64,000 nucleotides of DNA. It comes from Heracleum sosnowskyi (taxonomy: Eukaryota > Streptophyta > Magnoliopsida > Apiales > Apiaceae). The notes beneath the pieces are model-generated. The model saw nothing but the letters and a program-made list of their open reading frames with translations. It did no database searches and was not told the origin of the DNA. A program made the position numbers and the translations under genes. Below are positions 1 through 9,789 of this stretch, piece by piece; the stretch's first letter is position 1, and each line of letters opens with the position of its first letter. Location: contig CM061242.1 of NCBI GenBank assembly GCA_030848705.1, positions 126,366,757-126,430,756 of the forward strand. Direction: 5' to 3'.

Positions 1-1
1 T

Positions 2-340
2 GAATATATTGCTGCTGGAAGTTGCTGTGCTCAATTGCTTTGGATTAGAAATCAACTCATGGATTATGGACTAGTGTTAGAACACATTCCTCTGATGTGT
101 GATAATACTAGTGCAATATCCATTGTAGCTAATCCTGTTAATCATTCTACTACAAAGCACATTGAGATCAGGTACCATTTCATTAGGGAACATGCTGCAA
201 ATGGTACCATAGAAGTCTCTTATGTTCCAACTGAGAAACAATTAGCTGACATATTTACTAAACCTCTGAATGAAGCAGTCTTCAACAGACTTGTGAGTGA
301 AATTGGAATGCTCAATCCTTCATTCAGTTGTTCTAAGTAA
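2..340 (+). CDS. Pol C-terminus (RNase H domain), partial, of E1
   Basis: Reading frame open from the window edge to a TAA at 338-340. It encodes the end of a Ty1/copia RNase H: the EYIAAGSCCAQ block, then the DNTSAI motif, the HIEIRYHFIREH block and the terminal ADIFTKPL motif that closes copia-type pol. All occur at matching places in the three pol genes further right. The 5' end (protease, integrase, RT) is outside the window. As part of the Gag-Pol polyprotein this domain removes the RNA strand during reverse transcription in the virus-like particle. Family assignment is secure; activity cannot be judged from this fragment. Confidence 0.92.
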   Translation, partial: EYIAAGSCCAQLLWIRNQLMDYGLVLEHIPLMCDNTSAISIVANPVNHSTTKHIEIRYHFIREHAANGTIEVSYVPTEKQLADIFTKPLNEAVFNRLVSEIGMLNPSFSCSK

Positions 341-494
341 ATATGCTGGTTAATAGTTGCAGTAGTAAATTTTCACTGTATTTAAATGATCTATTTGTTT
401 AGAGTGAAAATTAGCTGAGATATGATTTATAAATATTTCAGTATTTTACTGCATATTTTTCAAAATCATATTTGTTAGTGGAGTTGTGAACTTT

Positions 495-940
495 TGAGAC
501 ATCTCGATATAGATAATTTTCAGAGTTCACGACATAGTTCAAATTAAACAGACTTATATCGCAAACTGTTGAGATTGAGAGACTTCGCGACATAGTTCAT
601 TTCATGAGTTTGCGACATAGTTAATTTTATGACTTCGCGACTTAGAATAACTATATCGACAAGTCTCCATAATTGACAGAATTTTGATTTAAATTAATTT
701 TATTTCAAAATTTGATAAAAGTCTGACAAATTGCTTAAAATTCCTAAAAGAGAGCTTTAGACAGGGTATTTCTACTATATCGCAAAGTCTCCCCAATCCT
801 TTCATTTCGAAGACTTTGCGACTTAGTTCATTCTTGAGACTATGCGATATACTTTGCAAGACTTTGCGGTACAGGCCATTTCTGACTTCGCGACATAAAG
901 ATAGACTGTACACATTCATAACTCCATATCGCAGTGTCTC
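495..940 (+). promoter_or_regulatory. Private-motif cluster upstream of the E1 env-like ORF
   Basis: Non-coding spacer between pol and the env-like ORF. It holds about a dozen variants of GACTTCGCGACATAGTTC and its reverse complement (for example near 525, 581, 608, 631, 775, 812, 837 and 883). The same motif fills the E1 LTR at about 5913-6250. It is CpG-containing and partly palindromic (CTATG-TCG-CATAG). Function is inferred only: a repeated cis-element shared with the LTR promoter. Confidence 0.7.
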
Positions 941-945
941 TATCA

Positions 946-953
946 TATAAATA
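946..953 (+). promoter_or_regulatory. TATA box candidate for the E1 env-like ORF
   Basis: TATAAATA lies 109 bp upstream of the env-like ATG (1055), directly after the motif cluster, and is followed by a pyrimidine-rich leader (CTCTCTTTCTTACTCTCTC). This matches a plant TATA promoter with a leader of about 75 nt. Transcription is not shown by the sequence. Confidence 0.5.
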
Positions 954-1054
954 CCATTTTCTAACCGTTTACAACTTTTCATCTTGTCTATTGCTCTCAA
1001 ACTTTCTAACCTAAGCACAAATTCTCTACTCTCTTTCTTACTCTCTCTCTTGAA

Positions 1055-4000
1055 ATGGCACCCAAATCTCAAACAGTATCATCCTCTATTCCTTTAACCA
1101 TCCCCAAAGAAACAAATCTTCTCACCATTCCCTCTGAGGCTGAGGCTAAACCCAGGTACAAGTGTTTTGTACGGTTCCTGAACGATTCCTACCTCAGCCA
1201 AGCCCTAACCTTGAACCCCACGTTGTATGTTGATGTATTGGAAGGATTTTGGCGAACGGCGTTGGTTTCTACAATGGCCAGGGAAGATGGAACTTCGTTC
1301 CAGGAGATAGCTTGTTCAATTGGAGGCAAACACTTCCAGTTTGGGGAGAAGGAGATAAATGAAGCTTTAGGGTTCAAGGTGGAGGGTCATGACCAAGAAG
1401 CTACTGATGCTCAAATAGTAGACTTCATGACCTTCATTCAGTATACTGATGAGATAGATACTGGAAAGCTGAATAAGAAGTTTGTAAGAAGGGAGTGGTC
1501 ATTTCTATTTGATGCACTCCAGAAGGTGTTCCTTTGCAGAAAGACAGGATGGGACCATATCAGTCACATTGCTGTGAAGCTGGCTTATTCCTTAGCCTAC
1601 AATCAGGAAATCAATGTTGGAGCAATAATCCTCAAGGAATTGACTCAAAGGCTAGGGAGGACAGTCCGTGGAAGAGGTAATGACATCTTTTACCCTCGCT
1701 TTCTTCAAGTTATTTTAAATTATCTTGATGCTAATGTCCATGACTTGGAGGGTATTGATAAATCAAAGATGGCTTATTCCAAGTCCATGTCCAAGATTCT
1801 GTTTGGTTCATTGGACACAAGGAATCAAGTGGATGTGATCTTGAGTGTGACCCCGCATATGCAGGACACATTCGCGTCTTATCCACTTGATAAGCCCATA
1901 TACCATGCTCTTTCCTGGACAGGGGAGGCTGAGACTGAAGGAGCTTCACAGTCTAACCCAAGCCTCCCTATCCCATCCAGCAACCCCACTGTAAACACCA
2001 CTGTAGAGTCTAGTCAGCCAAGTGCATCAATCTCTCAAAAGGTTGATGTTCCTAAAAAGAAGAAGAAGAGAACCTTAGCTATTATCCATGAATCTGTAGA
2101 GTTAGCAAGTGAGATTCCTGAGTCACCTCTCACCAGACCAAAGAAGAAATCAAAATCTGTAGCTACCACTGCATCCTCTCAACAGGATTCAGATGTGCAA
2201 AAAGGGGTACACCTGCTACTGTCTATGGCCTCTCAACAGGTCATGGGCATTGAAAAGAGCAGCCTCCCCACTGCAAGTTGTAAAGAGTCTGCACAGGGTC
2301 AAGACCTCACTCTTGATCCTAGGAGTGATAAGGGTGATCAAACACTAAGTGGAGAGCACATCAATGTTGAAACTCCTCCTATTTCTCAGGGGGAGTTGCC
2401 AAAATCTAATCTGAACCCCACTTCTCTCTCAGATTCTTCCACTAAAATTTCTTCTGAACAAGAGAGTCATTCTCATGACAATCTTGCCCTTGATCAATCA
2501 CAATCCAGCCCTGTGATTGAGCCAACTTCAAGTGACATGGTGCTTGACACTGTGCTCACCACTCAGGACCCACATTCAGTTGGTCAGGGAATGCATGCTG
2601 AGGCATATCCTAATGACACCAACACAAACATGGAGGATTCACCAGTTTTCACTGGAGACTCTGTGCCAAATTCTCCCATCCTTAGGGATGTGGAACTGTC
2701 TTCACAGACATATAGGGCTGATGTTGTAACACATCCCATTTCAATGGAGACAACATCAGACCCTACAGCCATTCCAAGGCTGGAGGAGACTCAAACTCAC
2801 ACATCTCATGAAGTGCCTAGCACTAGCTCTCACTTGGCTCAGGCCACAATGTCAGAATGGCTGAAGCCTGTGCACCATGACAGGCCTTCAGGATCATCAT
2901 CTGTGCCCTCACACCTGACAGAGGAAGCCATTCAAAATCTTAATGTGGCACAGATTGATGAGTTCTCGAAAATAGCTCAACATCTCCTCACCTCCAACCT
3001 TCCAAATGCTGATTATGAAGCTATCCTGCTATGCCATAAGGAGGATGTTGAAGCTCAACAGGAGAAGATTGTGGATGCAGCTGAACCAGAGGGGAATGTG
3101 GATGCCTGGTTGGATGCTAAGAGGACTCTCAAGCTCAAGGATGCCCTGGCTTTTGTGAGAGAAGAATACCTCACCTCTCTGGGCTCAAATGCTAAGGATC
3201 TTTCTCCTGTTGCCATCTATGAGGCTGTAAATGATGTGTACAAGAACCAGTTGAAGGCTCTGCATTATCTTGGGAAAGGGCTTCAATCAGAGATTTCTTC
3301 AATTCAGGAGGAGACAGACAGATCCCTCACTAAGCTCAGAAACTCTTATCTCTCTGATTTTCCCAAGGTGGATGGTATCCTCAAAGAAGTCCAGAAAACC
3401 TCCTCCAATGTGTCCATGATGGATGTGACTCTTGCCATGGTCACAGACAACATCAAGAAACTGGCTTCTACACTGGAAAATCAAGCAAAATCTACCATCA
3501 CCACCAATGCTATGTTGAATGTCATGTGGAAAAACCAGTATGGTGATAAGCTGGTGGATGAAGTCCCTCTGTCAGACATCTCCAAATATGACTTTGCCAG
3601 GGTCAAAGATCAATCTCTAAACTCCTTCAAGTCTCAACAATTATTCTCCAAGGTGGATGGCTTAGAAAAGGAAGTGGCCTCTCTCAAAGATGAAAACAGA
3701 TTGCTATCTGCATCTCTAAGCCAACTCAATGACAAACTAGATGATCAAGGCACCAACACAACAAACATTTTGCTGGTGCAGCAACAAATGATGACTTCAC
3801 TGATGAGATCCATGAACCTGCCTATTCCTGGGGAAGCTCAAGACGTTTTGTCTGATCCCAAGCCTAAGGGGGAGAAAGGAAAGGAGGCCATTGTGAAAAA
3901 GAAAGGGGGAGTACCTGCCAAGCAGTCAAAGCTTAAGGGCAAGCTCACTGAAGAGACAATACAGCCAATCATACTTCCCCCTGTAGAGGTCATAAATGAA

Positions 4001-5422
4001 CAAGGTCAGAAAAGCACAGTCACCACAACCTTCTATCCATCCACAATGCCTAAAGACATCTCAACCTCTCAACCTGCTATACCTACTCCTATTGCTAAAC
4101 CTATCCAAGCTACACTTATCACTGAAGCCAAGCTACAGGAAGTTGCCAATTCTCACATCTATCATGATGAGGCCTTCCTGGAGTTTCTGAAAGCCACCTA
4201 CAAGAATGCTCAAGGAGATGCACAAGCATACAGACAGAAGCTCAGGGAAAGCATCAAGTACTTCACAGTTGCAGTAAGGAAAATCAGGGATGTTTATCTG
4301 AGAGAAATAATCATGGTATGCAAGGACAACTGCTTGTGGCACTTAGCATTTCAAACTCTGGAGAAACTGAAGTTCACTGAAGTGTCAATAATTCTGGAGT
4401 TGATTGAAAGGAGTGGGGCTAACAATGAAAGTCTTTATAATGACTTGGAGTTGAACCAAAATCAAAGACTGCCTGAGGTCATACCCAAGCCAAGGACAGT
4501 AATTTTTCAAAGTCTATCCAAAGTCAGAAGTATTGACCAACTAGTCATTCCCAAAGATCTGCAAATGAAGAATAACTCAAAGATCAATCAAGTGCTGCAA
4601 ATGCTGAGAGCAAAGAAAGGAGTCAAGACAGCAGAGGAATTAGAGATGATTAACATTCTACAATCTTTTCTGATTTATGGTGCTTTGCCTGATTCTGTCA
4701 AAGAAAAGAACATGAAGAAGGAAGGGGAGGATGATGATGAGGAGAAAACCTACAGGAGGAGATCTCATTCAAGGAGTGATAAGGATGGACCAAGTGACAG
4801 CAGCAGGAGCAAATCTTCCAAGAAATCTAAAGATGCTGGTGATGACACAAAGGGGGCAAAGGAGACAGTGAAGAGAACTAGGAGTGGAATTCAGCAAGTC
4901 AAGGACATTGCTAGTAGTACTTTAACCACAACACAAGACTCTAAGTCTAGGGTGGGTACTGTTAGCAATGATCCTCCAAAATCATTATCCATGACTTCTG
5001 AACCTGAATTGCCACAGAAGAAAGATGAAGCCACTAAAGTAATTTCAAGAAAACATCTCCACAAAGTCACAGCTAGTGGAGTGTTACAGTGGATGAAGGG
5101 GAAAGGAATGAAGCTAGAAGAAAGAGCAAGGGAGCTAAGAAAGAAAGGGCTGTGCAGGGTAAAACAAAATCCTTATACTGTGGAGTACAAAAATCATTAT
5201 GGAGGAAAAAGCAAGATAAGGATGGAGTTTATACACTCATATGTGGAGAGTGCCCTCAGAACAGCAGCTGAAGATCTAAAGGACTCTCCTCTCATTGAAG
5301 AAATGACTGCTAGAGATGATATTCTAATGGCAATCTCTGAGATAAAGAAGAATGAAGAAATGAGGAAGAAGAAGATCTATGATGACTTCTTAGAGAAACA
5401 ATTGGAAACAGAAGCTATGTAG
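1055..5422 (+). CDS. Env-like / ORF3 protein of E1, intact (1455 aa)
   Basis: Uninterrupted ORF from ATG GCA in good context to TAG 5420-5422, between pol and the polypurine tract, where Sireviruses carry their env-like gene. Residues about 20-230 form a globular domain shared by the env-like ORFs of E2, E3, E4 and C: a W-x3-F-D motif near residue 148 and a YPRFL motif near 213. Residues about 300-650 are low-complexity Ser/Pro/Thr-rich. Coiled-coil segments follow (around 830-900), and a basic Arg/Ser/Lys tract lies near 1230-1260. I see no signal peptide or hydrophobic membrane span, so a true envelope role is not supported; function unknown. Internal GGGGGAG tracts occur near 2390, 3869 and 3904. 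It is the only env-like ORF here that is both complete and unbroken. Confidence 0.85.
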   Translation: MAPKSQTVSSSIPLTIPKETNLLTIPSEAEAKPRYKCFVRFLNDSYLSQALTLNPTLYVDVLEGFWRTALVSTMAREDGTSFQEIACSIGGKHFQFGEKEINEALGFKVEGHDQEATDAQIVDFMTFIQYTDEIDTGKLNKKFVRREWSFLFDALQKVFLCRKTGWDHISHIAVKLAYSLAYNQEINVGAIILKELTQRLGRTVRGRGNDIFYPRFLQVILNYLDANVHDLEGIDKSKMAYSKSMSKILFGSLDTRNQVDVILSVTPHMQDTFASYPLDKPIYHALSWTGEAETEGASQSNPSLPIPSSNPTVNTTVESSQPSASISQKVDVPKKKKKRTLAIIHESVELASEIPESPLTRPKKKSKSVATTASSQQDSDVQKGVHLLLSMASQQVMGIEKSSLPTASCKESAQGQDLTLDPRSDKGDQTLSGEHINVETPPISQGELPKSNLNPTSLSDSSTKISSEQESHSHDNLALDQSQSSPVIEPTSSDMVLDTVLTTQDPHSVGQGMHAEAYPNDTNTNMEDSPVFTGDSVPNSPILRDVELSSQTYRADVVTHPISMETTSDPTAIPRLEETQTHTSHEVPSTSSHLAQATMSEWLKPVHHDRPSGSSSVPSHLTEEAIQNLNVAQIDEFSKIAQHLLTSNLPNADYEAILLCHKEDVEAQQEKIVDAAEPEGNVDAWLDAKRTLKLKDALAFVREEYLTSLGSNAKDLSPVAIYEAVNDVYKNQLKALHYLGKGLQSEISSIQEETDRSLTKLRNSYLSDFPKVDGILKEVQKTSSNVSMMDVTLAMVTDNIKKLASTLENQAKSTITTNAMLNVMWKNQYGDKLVDEVPLSDISKYDFARVKDQSLNSFKSQQLFSKVDGLEKEVASLKDENRLLSASLSQLNDKLDDQGTNTTNILLVQQQMMTSLMRSMNLPIPGEAQDVLSDPKPKGEKGKEAIVKKKGGVPAKQSKLKGKLTEETIQPIILPPVEVINEQGQKSTVTTTFYPSTMPKDISTSQPAIPTPIAKPIQATLITEAKLQEVANSHIYHDEAFLEFLKATYKNAQGDAQAYRQKLRESIKYFTVAVRKIRDVYLREIIMVCKDNCLWHLAFQTLEKLKFTEVSIILELIERSGANNESLYNDLELNQNQRLPEVIPKPRTVIFQSLSKVRSIDQLVIPKDLQMKNNSKINQVLQMLRAKKGVKTAEELEMINILQSFLIYGALPDSVKEKNMKKEGEDDDEEKTYRRRSHSRSDKDGPSDSSRSKSSKKSKDAGDDTKGAKETVKRTRSGIQQVKDIASSTLTTTQDSKSRVGTVSNDPPKSLSMTSEPELPQKKDEATKVISRKHLHKVTASGVLQWMKGKGMKLEERARELRKKGLCRVKQNPYTVEYKNHYGGKSKIRMEFIHSYVESALRTAAEDLKDSPLIEEMTARDDILMAISEIKKNEEMRKKKIYDDFLEKQLETEAM

Positions 5423-5563
5423 CTCAAGGAAGAATTCTGTAAGCTTAAATTTCCAAGTTGTTATCAAATTCTGTGCTTAACTGTATCTTCCTTATATCTG
5501 TTCTTTTTATGTTAGTTAGGCTTGTTATCAGACATGAAATTGTGCCTAAGGGTCTTACTCACA

Positions 5564-5576
5564 ATTTGGGGGAGAT
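5564..5576 (+). other. Polypurine tract of E1
   Basis: TTTGGGGGAGAT immediately precedes the TG that opens the 3' LTR. It is the expected primer site for plus-strand DNA synthesis. Confidence 0.88.
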
Positions 5577-6061
5577 TGTTAGGCTCAAGACATGTCTGAA
5601 TACCACTATTAACAAGCCTACACCATGTGACTATGTCACATTACATGACCTAGTGATTTCTATCACTGGGATATAGTATAGGTCTCTAAATGTACTTGTC
5701 TTGTTCTCATGAACATTAGCTTGATCATGTATGCTCAAACTTATAATGAGCTTAGTAAAGTTTCTTGCATCTAGATTGTATATAGGCCATTGAATAATTA
5801 TCCTGGTAGAAGTTCATAAGTGTTCATGCAGCAGGATAGAGTTGAATAAGGCTATGAAGAAATAAGTTGCAGGAATTTGTCTAAGGCATTATATAGCAAA
5901 GTCAAAAGAAAGCTATGTCGTGAAGTCACCAATATCCATGTCGTGAAGTACTATATCGCATAGTCCATTTTGTACTATGTCGAGAAGTCCTCAAGACACA
6001 TGTCGTGAAGTGTTGAAGTCAGCAAAGTCAAAAGAGCCTAGATCGTGAAGTCCTCAGAAGC

Positions 6062-6210
6062 CCTATGTCGCATAGTCATCAAATGACCTATGTCGCATAG
6101 TCATCAAATAACCTATGTCGCATAGTCATCAAATGACCTATGTCGCATAGTCATCAAATGACCTATGTCGCATAGTCATCAAATGACCTATGTCGCAAAG
6201 TCTTCAAAGG
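6062..6210 (+). repeat. 25-bp tandem repeat in the E1 LTR
   Basis: About six head-to-tail copies of a 25-bp unit beginning CCTATGTCGCATAGTCATC, starting at 6062, 6087, 6112, 6137, 6162 and 6187. Copies 1, 3, 4 and 5 look identical and the last is divergent. Each carries one CTATGTCGCATAG near-palindrome, the E1 private motif. Confidence 0.93.
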
Positions 6211-6586
6211 CTATATCGCGTAGTCCTCACAAGGGAGATCGCGAAGTCAGGGATAAAGTGGAGTTCACGATATCAACACTTAGCCGTTTATAACAAGACA
6301 AATCAAGGTACAGAACCAAGAATCAAAGGAGACAAATACTGAAGCATTTGTTCTGGCAAGGTGGTCCAAAGAACAGATGGCAAATCTACAGCTAAACTTG
6401 GAGAGAAAGATAAGAGACAAGCAGCTACAGAAACGGGAAAGACTCCGAAAAGCAGGTGGTCCTTCCTGACACAGTGAACTTCTTATGGCAGGGCAAGTTG
6501 GACCTTCAGAAGGGGTAGCTGTGTAATATTGTGTGTGCCTAGTTTGTATAGGAAAATATATATATCGTGCACACACAACTGTAAGC

Positions 6587-6587
<1 letters not shown>

Positions 6588-6627
<40 letters not shown>

Positions 6628-6637
6628 AAAAAAAAAA
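6588..6637 (+). repeat. Poly(A) tract in the E1 LTR
   Basis: About 50 A residues with one G, followed by GAGAGAG. A simple-sequence run, not a gene. It makes the phenylalanine-rich reverse-strand ORF at this place meaningless. Confidence 0.93.
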
Positions 6638-6926
6638 GAGAGAGATACACATAGTTATTTGCTAAGCTCTTTTCTCTGTAAGCAAGCAAGTTCAAACTGT
6701 TCTTGTTTAGAAGCCAGAAATTCGATTGTGAATTTCCTGGAAAGCTGTAGTATTTAATTTGCTTATACAAAGTAGATTAAAGTGATTGTGTGTGTTATTT
6801 ACTTTCTGCATATTACATATCATAATCACATACAGTTGTTTACTTAGTTTTCAAGAATCGAAAAATATATCAAACTATCCATTCACCCCCCCTCTGTCTA
6901 ATTTCTAGTGGTATTCATTTCTAACA

Positions 6927-9065
6927 CATAGTTACGGTAGAAGTGCCTTCAAAGGCATCTGAGGGAAAATTTGATTCTTTGCCAAATCAAATAGAATCAT
7001 TTTCTCCCCTCCCAGAGGGAACATCTTTGGCTACCTTAAGGGATTTTCCACTCGCAGTTTATACTGGAGAAAGTGGAAGGCAATCTAGTGAATCCAACAC
7101 TGAAGCAATTCAGTTTCAAAATCAAAATGACTTCTTGGAATTCACTAGGGATTGGGATTTGCGAACTCCCATTGCACCACCATTGACCTCTCTAGAAGGG
7201 GCTAGGGTGATTTTTCCTACAGGTACATCATCTCAGAATATGGACAGACAGTGATTAGAAATCAGGATCAAACATAGAGTGATACACAAGCACGTGAGAT
7301 GAGTGAAACACCACTGAGAGAAATTGAGGTGAGTGCACACACTGACACAAACACTGCTTCGTTGTTAGCTCAGATAGCTGCTCTGCAGAAACAACTCTTG
7401 GAAACCCAGGCTGAAAAAGATCTTCTCAAAGCACAAGTGGTTGAACGGTCTTCTTCTTCCACCTTTGTAACAAATCAGCTGGGTACAATAAAAGATGATA
7501 TTGAAGGTTTGAAGATTACTCTCCTTCCAAAGATGAATGCCATTCAAGAATCCCAGGTGTTAGTGGCTTCAGACATCTCTGGACTTACCAATTCAAATGC
7601 TGAGATAACAGAGAGTGTCAAGCAGATTGCTTCCATTTCTACTCAAGTGGACTACATTCAGCAAACTGTTGATGAAAATCAGTGGTTTAATGATCAAAAG
7701 TTTGCAAAGATTGAAGGAGGGATGGAGCATCTGAATGAAGGCATGAAGCATTTGTACTACATGATCAGAAATACACATCAACCCACTACTGAACAGAAGA
7801 AATTCTTTGAGGGTGATGATGATGATGACAAGGACGAAGGAGGAGATGGAAGAGATGGAGGAGCTATAAGGGGAAGAAGTGAGGTTAATTCTGATGCTAC
7901 AAAGTCTAAATCTGTAGAGGATTCCTCAACTAAGGGGGAGAATAAGGAGAAACAAGGAGGAGATCAAAGAGGAGATCAAGGAGGAGAATCTGGAGGTTCA
8001 GGCAAAGACAAAGGAAATCAGAAGTTAACTTTTTCTGATGCTGACTACTATCAAGGTGAACAGGGTGATTTTGACTATGATACATATGAAGAAGCCCCTG
8101 AAGATACTTTTGGTGATGTGGAGGTTGAATAAGAAGCTGACTATGCTGATTGGGAAGAAGAATCTACAGTTGATCCCGCCTTTGAAGCTGAGTTGCTAAG
8201 ACAGAAAGCTGATCTCAAGAGAAGAGAAGATGAGAATGCCAAAGTTTCTGACATCATTACTAAACATCTAGTTATCCAAAAGGTTGAACATGAAGAAAAG
8301 CAACGACTTCACAATTTGAAGGTTAAAGACAGAAAGTTGAATGTGAGGTTGAAGCTAGGTGAAGAATGGGATAAGTCTAGAGAGATGTTTGCACATAAGA
8401 CAAAAACAAACAATGATGGAAAGTTTCTTGGTATGCTAGAAAGATACAAGAAGGTCAATCCAGATAACTCTGTATATATGAAAGCTCTTCATGCAGAGAT
8501 TTCAAGGATCACTACTGGATTTGATAGGGTTAGAGAGGAATTGAAGATCTACATTTACACACACAATGAAGGAACCTTCATCGTGTCTCTCAATCTTCTT
8601 GAAAGTAGAACTCTTTTAGAACTATGGGTCTTCATGAGCAAAGTTAAAAGAACTTCTCCATTGGCTGAGCTGCTGCATGACCAGCTAAGAGAGTTTGCTA
8701 TGAAAGCCAGTCCTCAAGTGGTAGAAGTGCCTTATGAAGTCAAATTCTATAAAGGAAGGGCAGTTCGGACTTGTGGTGTAGATCCTATCTCATTGAAAGA
8801 TTATCCTGCCAAACATCTTGTCTACTTGGAGAATATGTTAAGGACTTCAGGGTTTGCTACTCAAGAGAAGACAGAAGTTGCTGACTTGATTCAAGACCAT
8901 TGCATAGCCAATATCACAAGATATCATCAAATGAAGAATAGGCTGAAGAAAGTCACAACTCAACCTGTCAAACCAAGTGGCATTACATCTGAATCTGATC
9001 GTGTCCTGGACAAGGATTTGCTTGAAGCTCTGGAGGAAGGAGAAATGATGGAAGAAGACAAGTGA
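6927..9065 (+). pseudogene. Env-like ORF of D, 3' two-thirds, broken
   Basis: Aligns by eye along its length with the E4 env-like ORF (62668 onward): SFSPLPEGTSLA, the ETQAEK coiled coil, EDSSTKGE, and a conserved C-terminal domain with the EGTFIVS and KDYPAKHL blocks. Breaks: E1 removed the N-terminus; a net 4-bp length difference from E4 around 7255-7290 shifts the frame, so the first open segment stops near 7252; an in-frame TAA lies at 8130-8132 where E4 has a Gly codon; the frame then stays open to TGA at 9063-9065. The acidic stretch near 7815-7840 is a GAT microsatellite-like run. No longer functional as one protein. Confidence 0.85.
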
Positions 9066-9260
9066 TTTAAAGCTCAAAGTTTATTGTTATATGTATAGAG
9101 CTTAGGTGAATCAAGATAGGATAAATGTATACATATGTTCAGTCTAGAGGAACATCTATCTTGTATTTACCTTTAATGTTTGAATCTGGAAAATGTTTAA
9201 TGAAATCCAGAACTTTGTGTTATTATTTACTTAGCTTTTAATGTCTTATTTCTACTTGTT

Positions 9261-9294
9261 TAGTTAGTTGAGTTATCCTCTAGGTATTTGCTTG
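9261..9294 (+). other. Conserved pre-PPT box of D
   Basis: TAGTTAGTTGAGTTATCCTC followed by a GTATTTGCTTG block, about 30 bp before the polypurine tract. The same sequence stands at the same place in E3 (38098-38132) and E5 (48803-48837, minus strand), although D belongs to a different family with different LTRs. Non-coding and conserved, hence probably a cis-element; role unknown. Confidence 0.6.
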
Positions 9295-9311
9295 TTATTC
9301 TCTAACAAACA

Positions 9312-9324
9312 AATATGGGGAGAT
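9312..9324 (+). other. Polypurine tract of D
   Basis: AATATGGGGAGAT just before the TGAAAGG start of the D LTR. It has one G fewer than the others. Confidence 0.8.
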
Positions 9325-9789
9325 TGAAAGGCATATGTATAGGCCTATTTGTTAACATCGATGATTTAACTCAACTTAAACAAGTTTGTAATAAGTAAGT
9401 AATAATTCAGATTGTCACAGGAATCTCAGAAGATCATATCAGTCAAAAGAATGAAGATAAAAGTCATCTACAGACTTGAAGTAATTCTACATTGTAAGAA
9501 GTTCATTAATTTGATCAAGCCTCAGTGAAGTTTTCAAGTAAGTGGATTTATTATAAAGAAAGAGATTTCAGGAGCGTGACAACAAGGGTACAGGTTACAG
9601 TGATTAATTTAAAGGGATTTAAAGAAAAGAGAATCACAGCTTAAAGTCAGAGATGAAGAACAACCATTGAAGTTAGTCACTCATGAACCAGACAGTACAT
9701 CAAGTGTCAACGACAGTCAGTGGAACTTCGTCATTATTTTAAGTGGTTCACAGGACAATTTCTTTTAACTAGAAATTAGTTTTTATTCT
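9325..9789 (+). repeat. 3' LTR of D, part 1
   Basis: Begins TGAAAGGCATATGT, the same start as the E4 5' LTR (53172), and stays alignable with it. Cut at 9790 by the insertion of E2. The last five bases (ATTCT, 9785-9789) are the left target-site duplication of E2. Confidence 0.9.

Larger units (their letters stand above)
1..6926 (+). mobile_element. Element E1, Sirevirus-type Ty1/copia retrotransposon, 3' part
   Basis: Right-hand part of an LTR retrotransposon whose 5' LTR, gag and most of pol lie left of the window. Order seen: end of pol (RNase H), spacer with a private repeated motif, one long env-like ORF, polypurine tract, 3' LTR. It sits inside the env-like ORF of element D: the bases after its LTR (CATAG onward) continue a sequence that is uninterrupted in E4 around 62668. 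The expected left target-site duplication is off-window, so LTR identity and age cannot be read here. The intact 1455-codon env-like ORF suggests a recent insertion. Confidence 0.93.
5577..6926 (+). repeat. 3' LTR of E1 (about 1350 bp)
   Basis: Starts TGTTAGGC directly after the polypurine tract and ends CTAACA, followed by CATAG, the continuation of host element D. It contains the private motif cluster (5913-6250) with a 25-bp tandem array, a TTTATAA box near 6288, a poly(A) run at 6588-6637 and, like every LTR here, a C-run close to the 3' end. Confidence 0.92.
6927..9789 (+). mobile_element. Element D, Sirevirus-type retrotransposon, interrupted (left visible part)
   Basis: Remnant of a retrotransposon closely related to E4. 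It starts mid-ORF at the E1 insertion point and runs through the rest of an env-like ORF and a polypurine tract into its 3' LTR, which element E2 interrupts at 9790. The LTR resumes after E2 (24261) and ends at 25129. D itself is inserted into the gag of element C. Its own 5' part lies left of E1, off-window. Confidence 0.88.

Noticed and set aside
1055..5422. True retroviral envelope protein
   Set aside because: No signal peptide, transmembrane helix or cleavage site visible; the name is positional only.
6062..6210. CRISPR-like regular repeats
   Set aside because: Units are contiguous 25-bp tandem copies with no unique spacers, within a plant LTR; not a CRISPR array.
6483..6770. Reverse-strand ORF with a long phenylalanine run
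   Set aside because: Produced by translating the poly(A) tract of the E1 LTR on the opposite strand.
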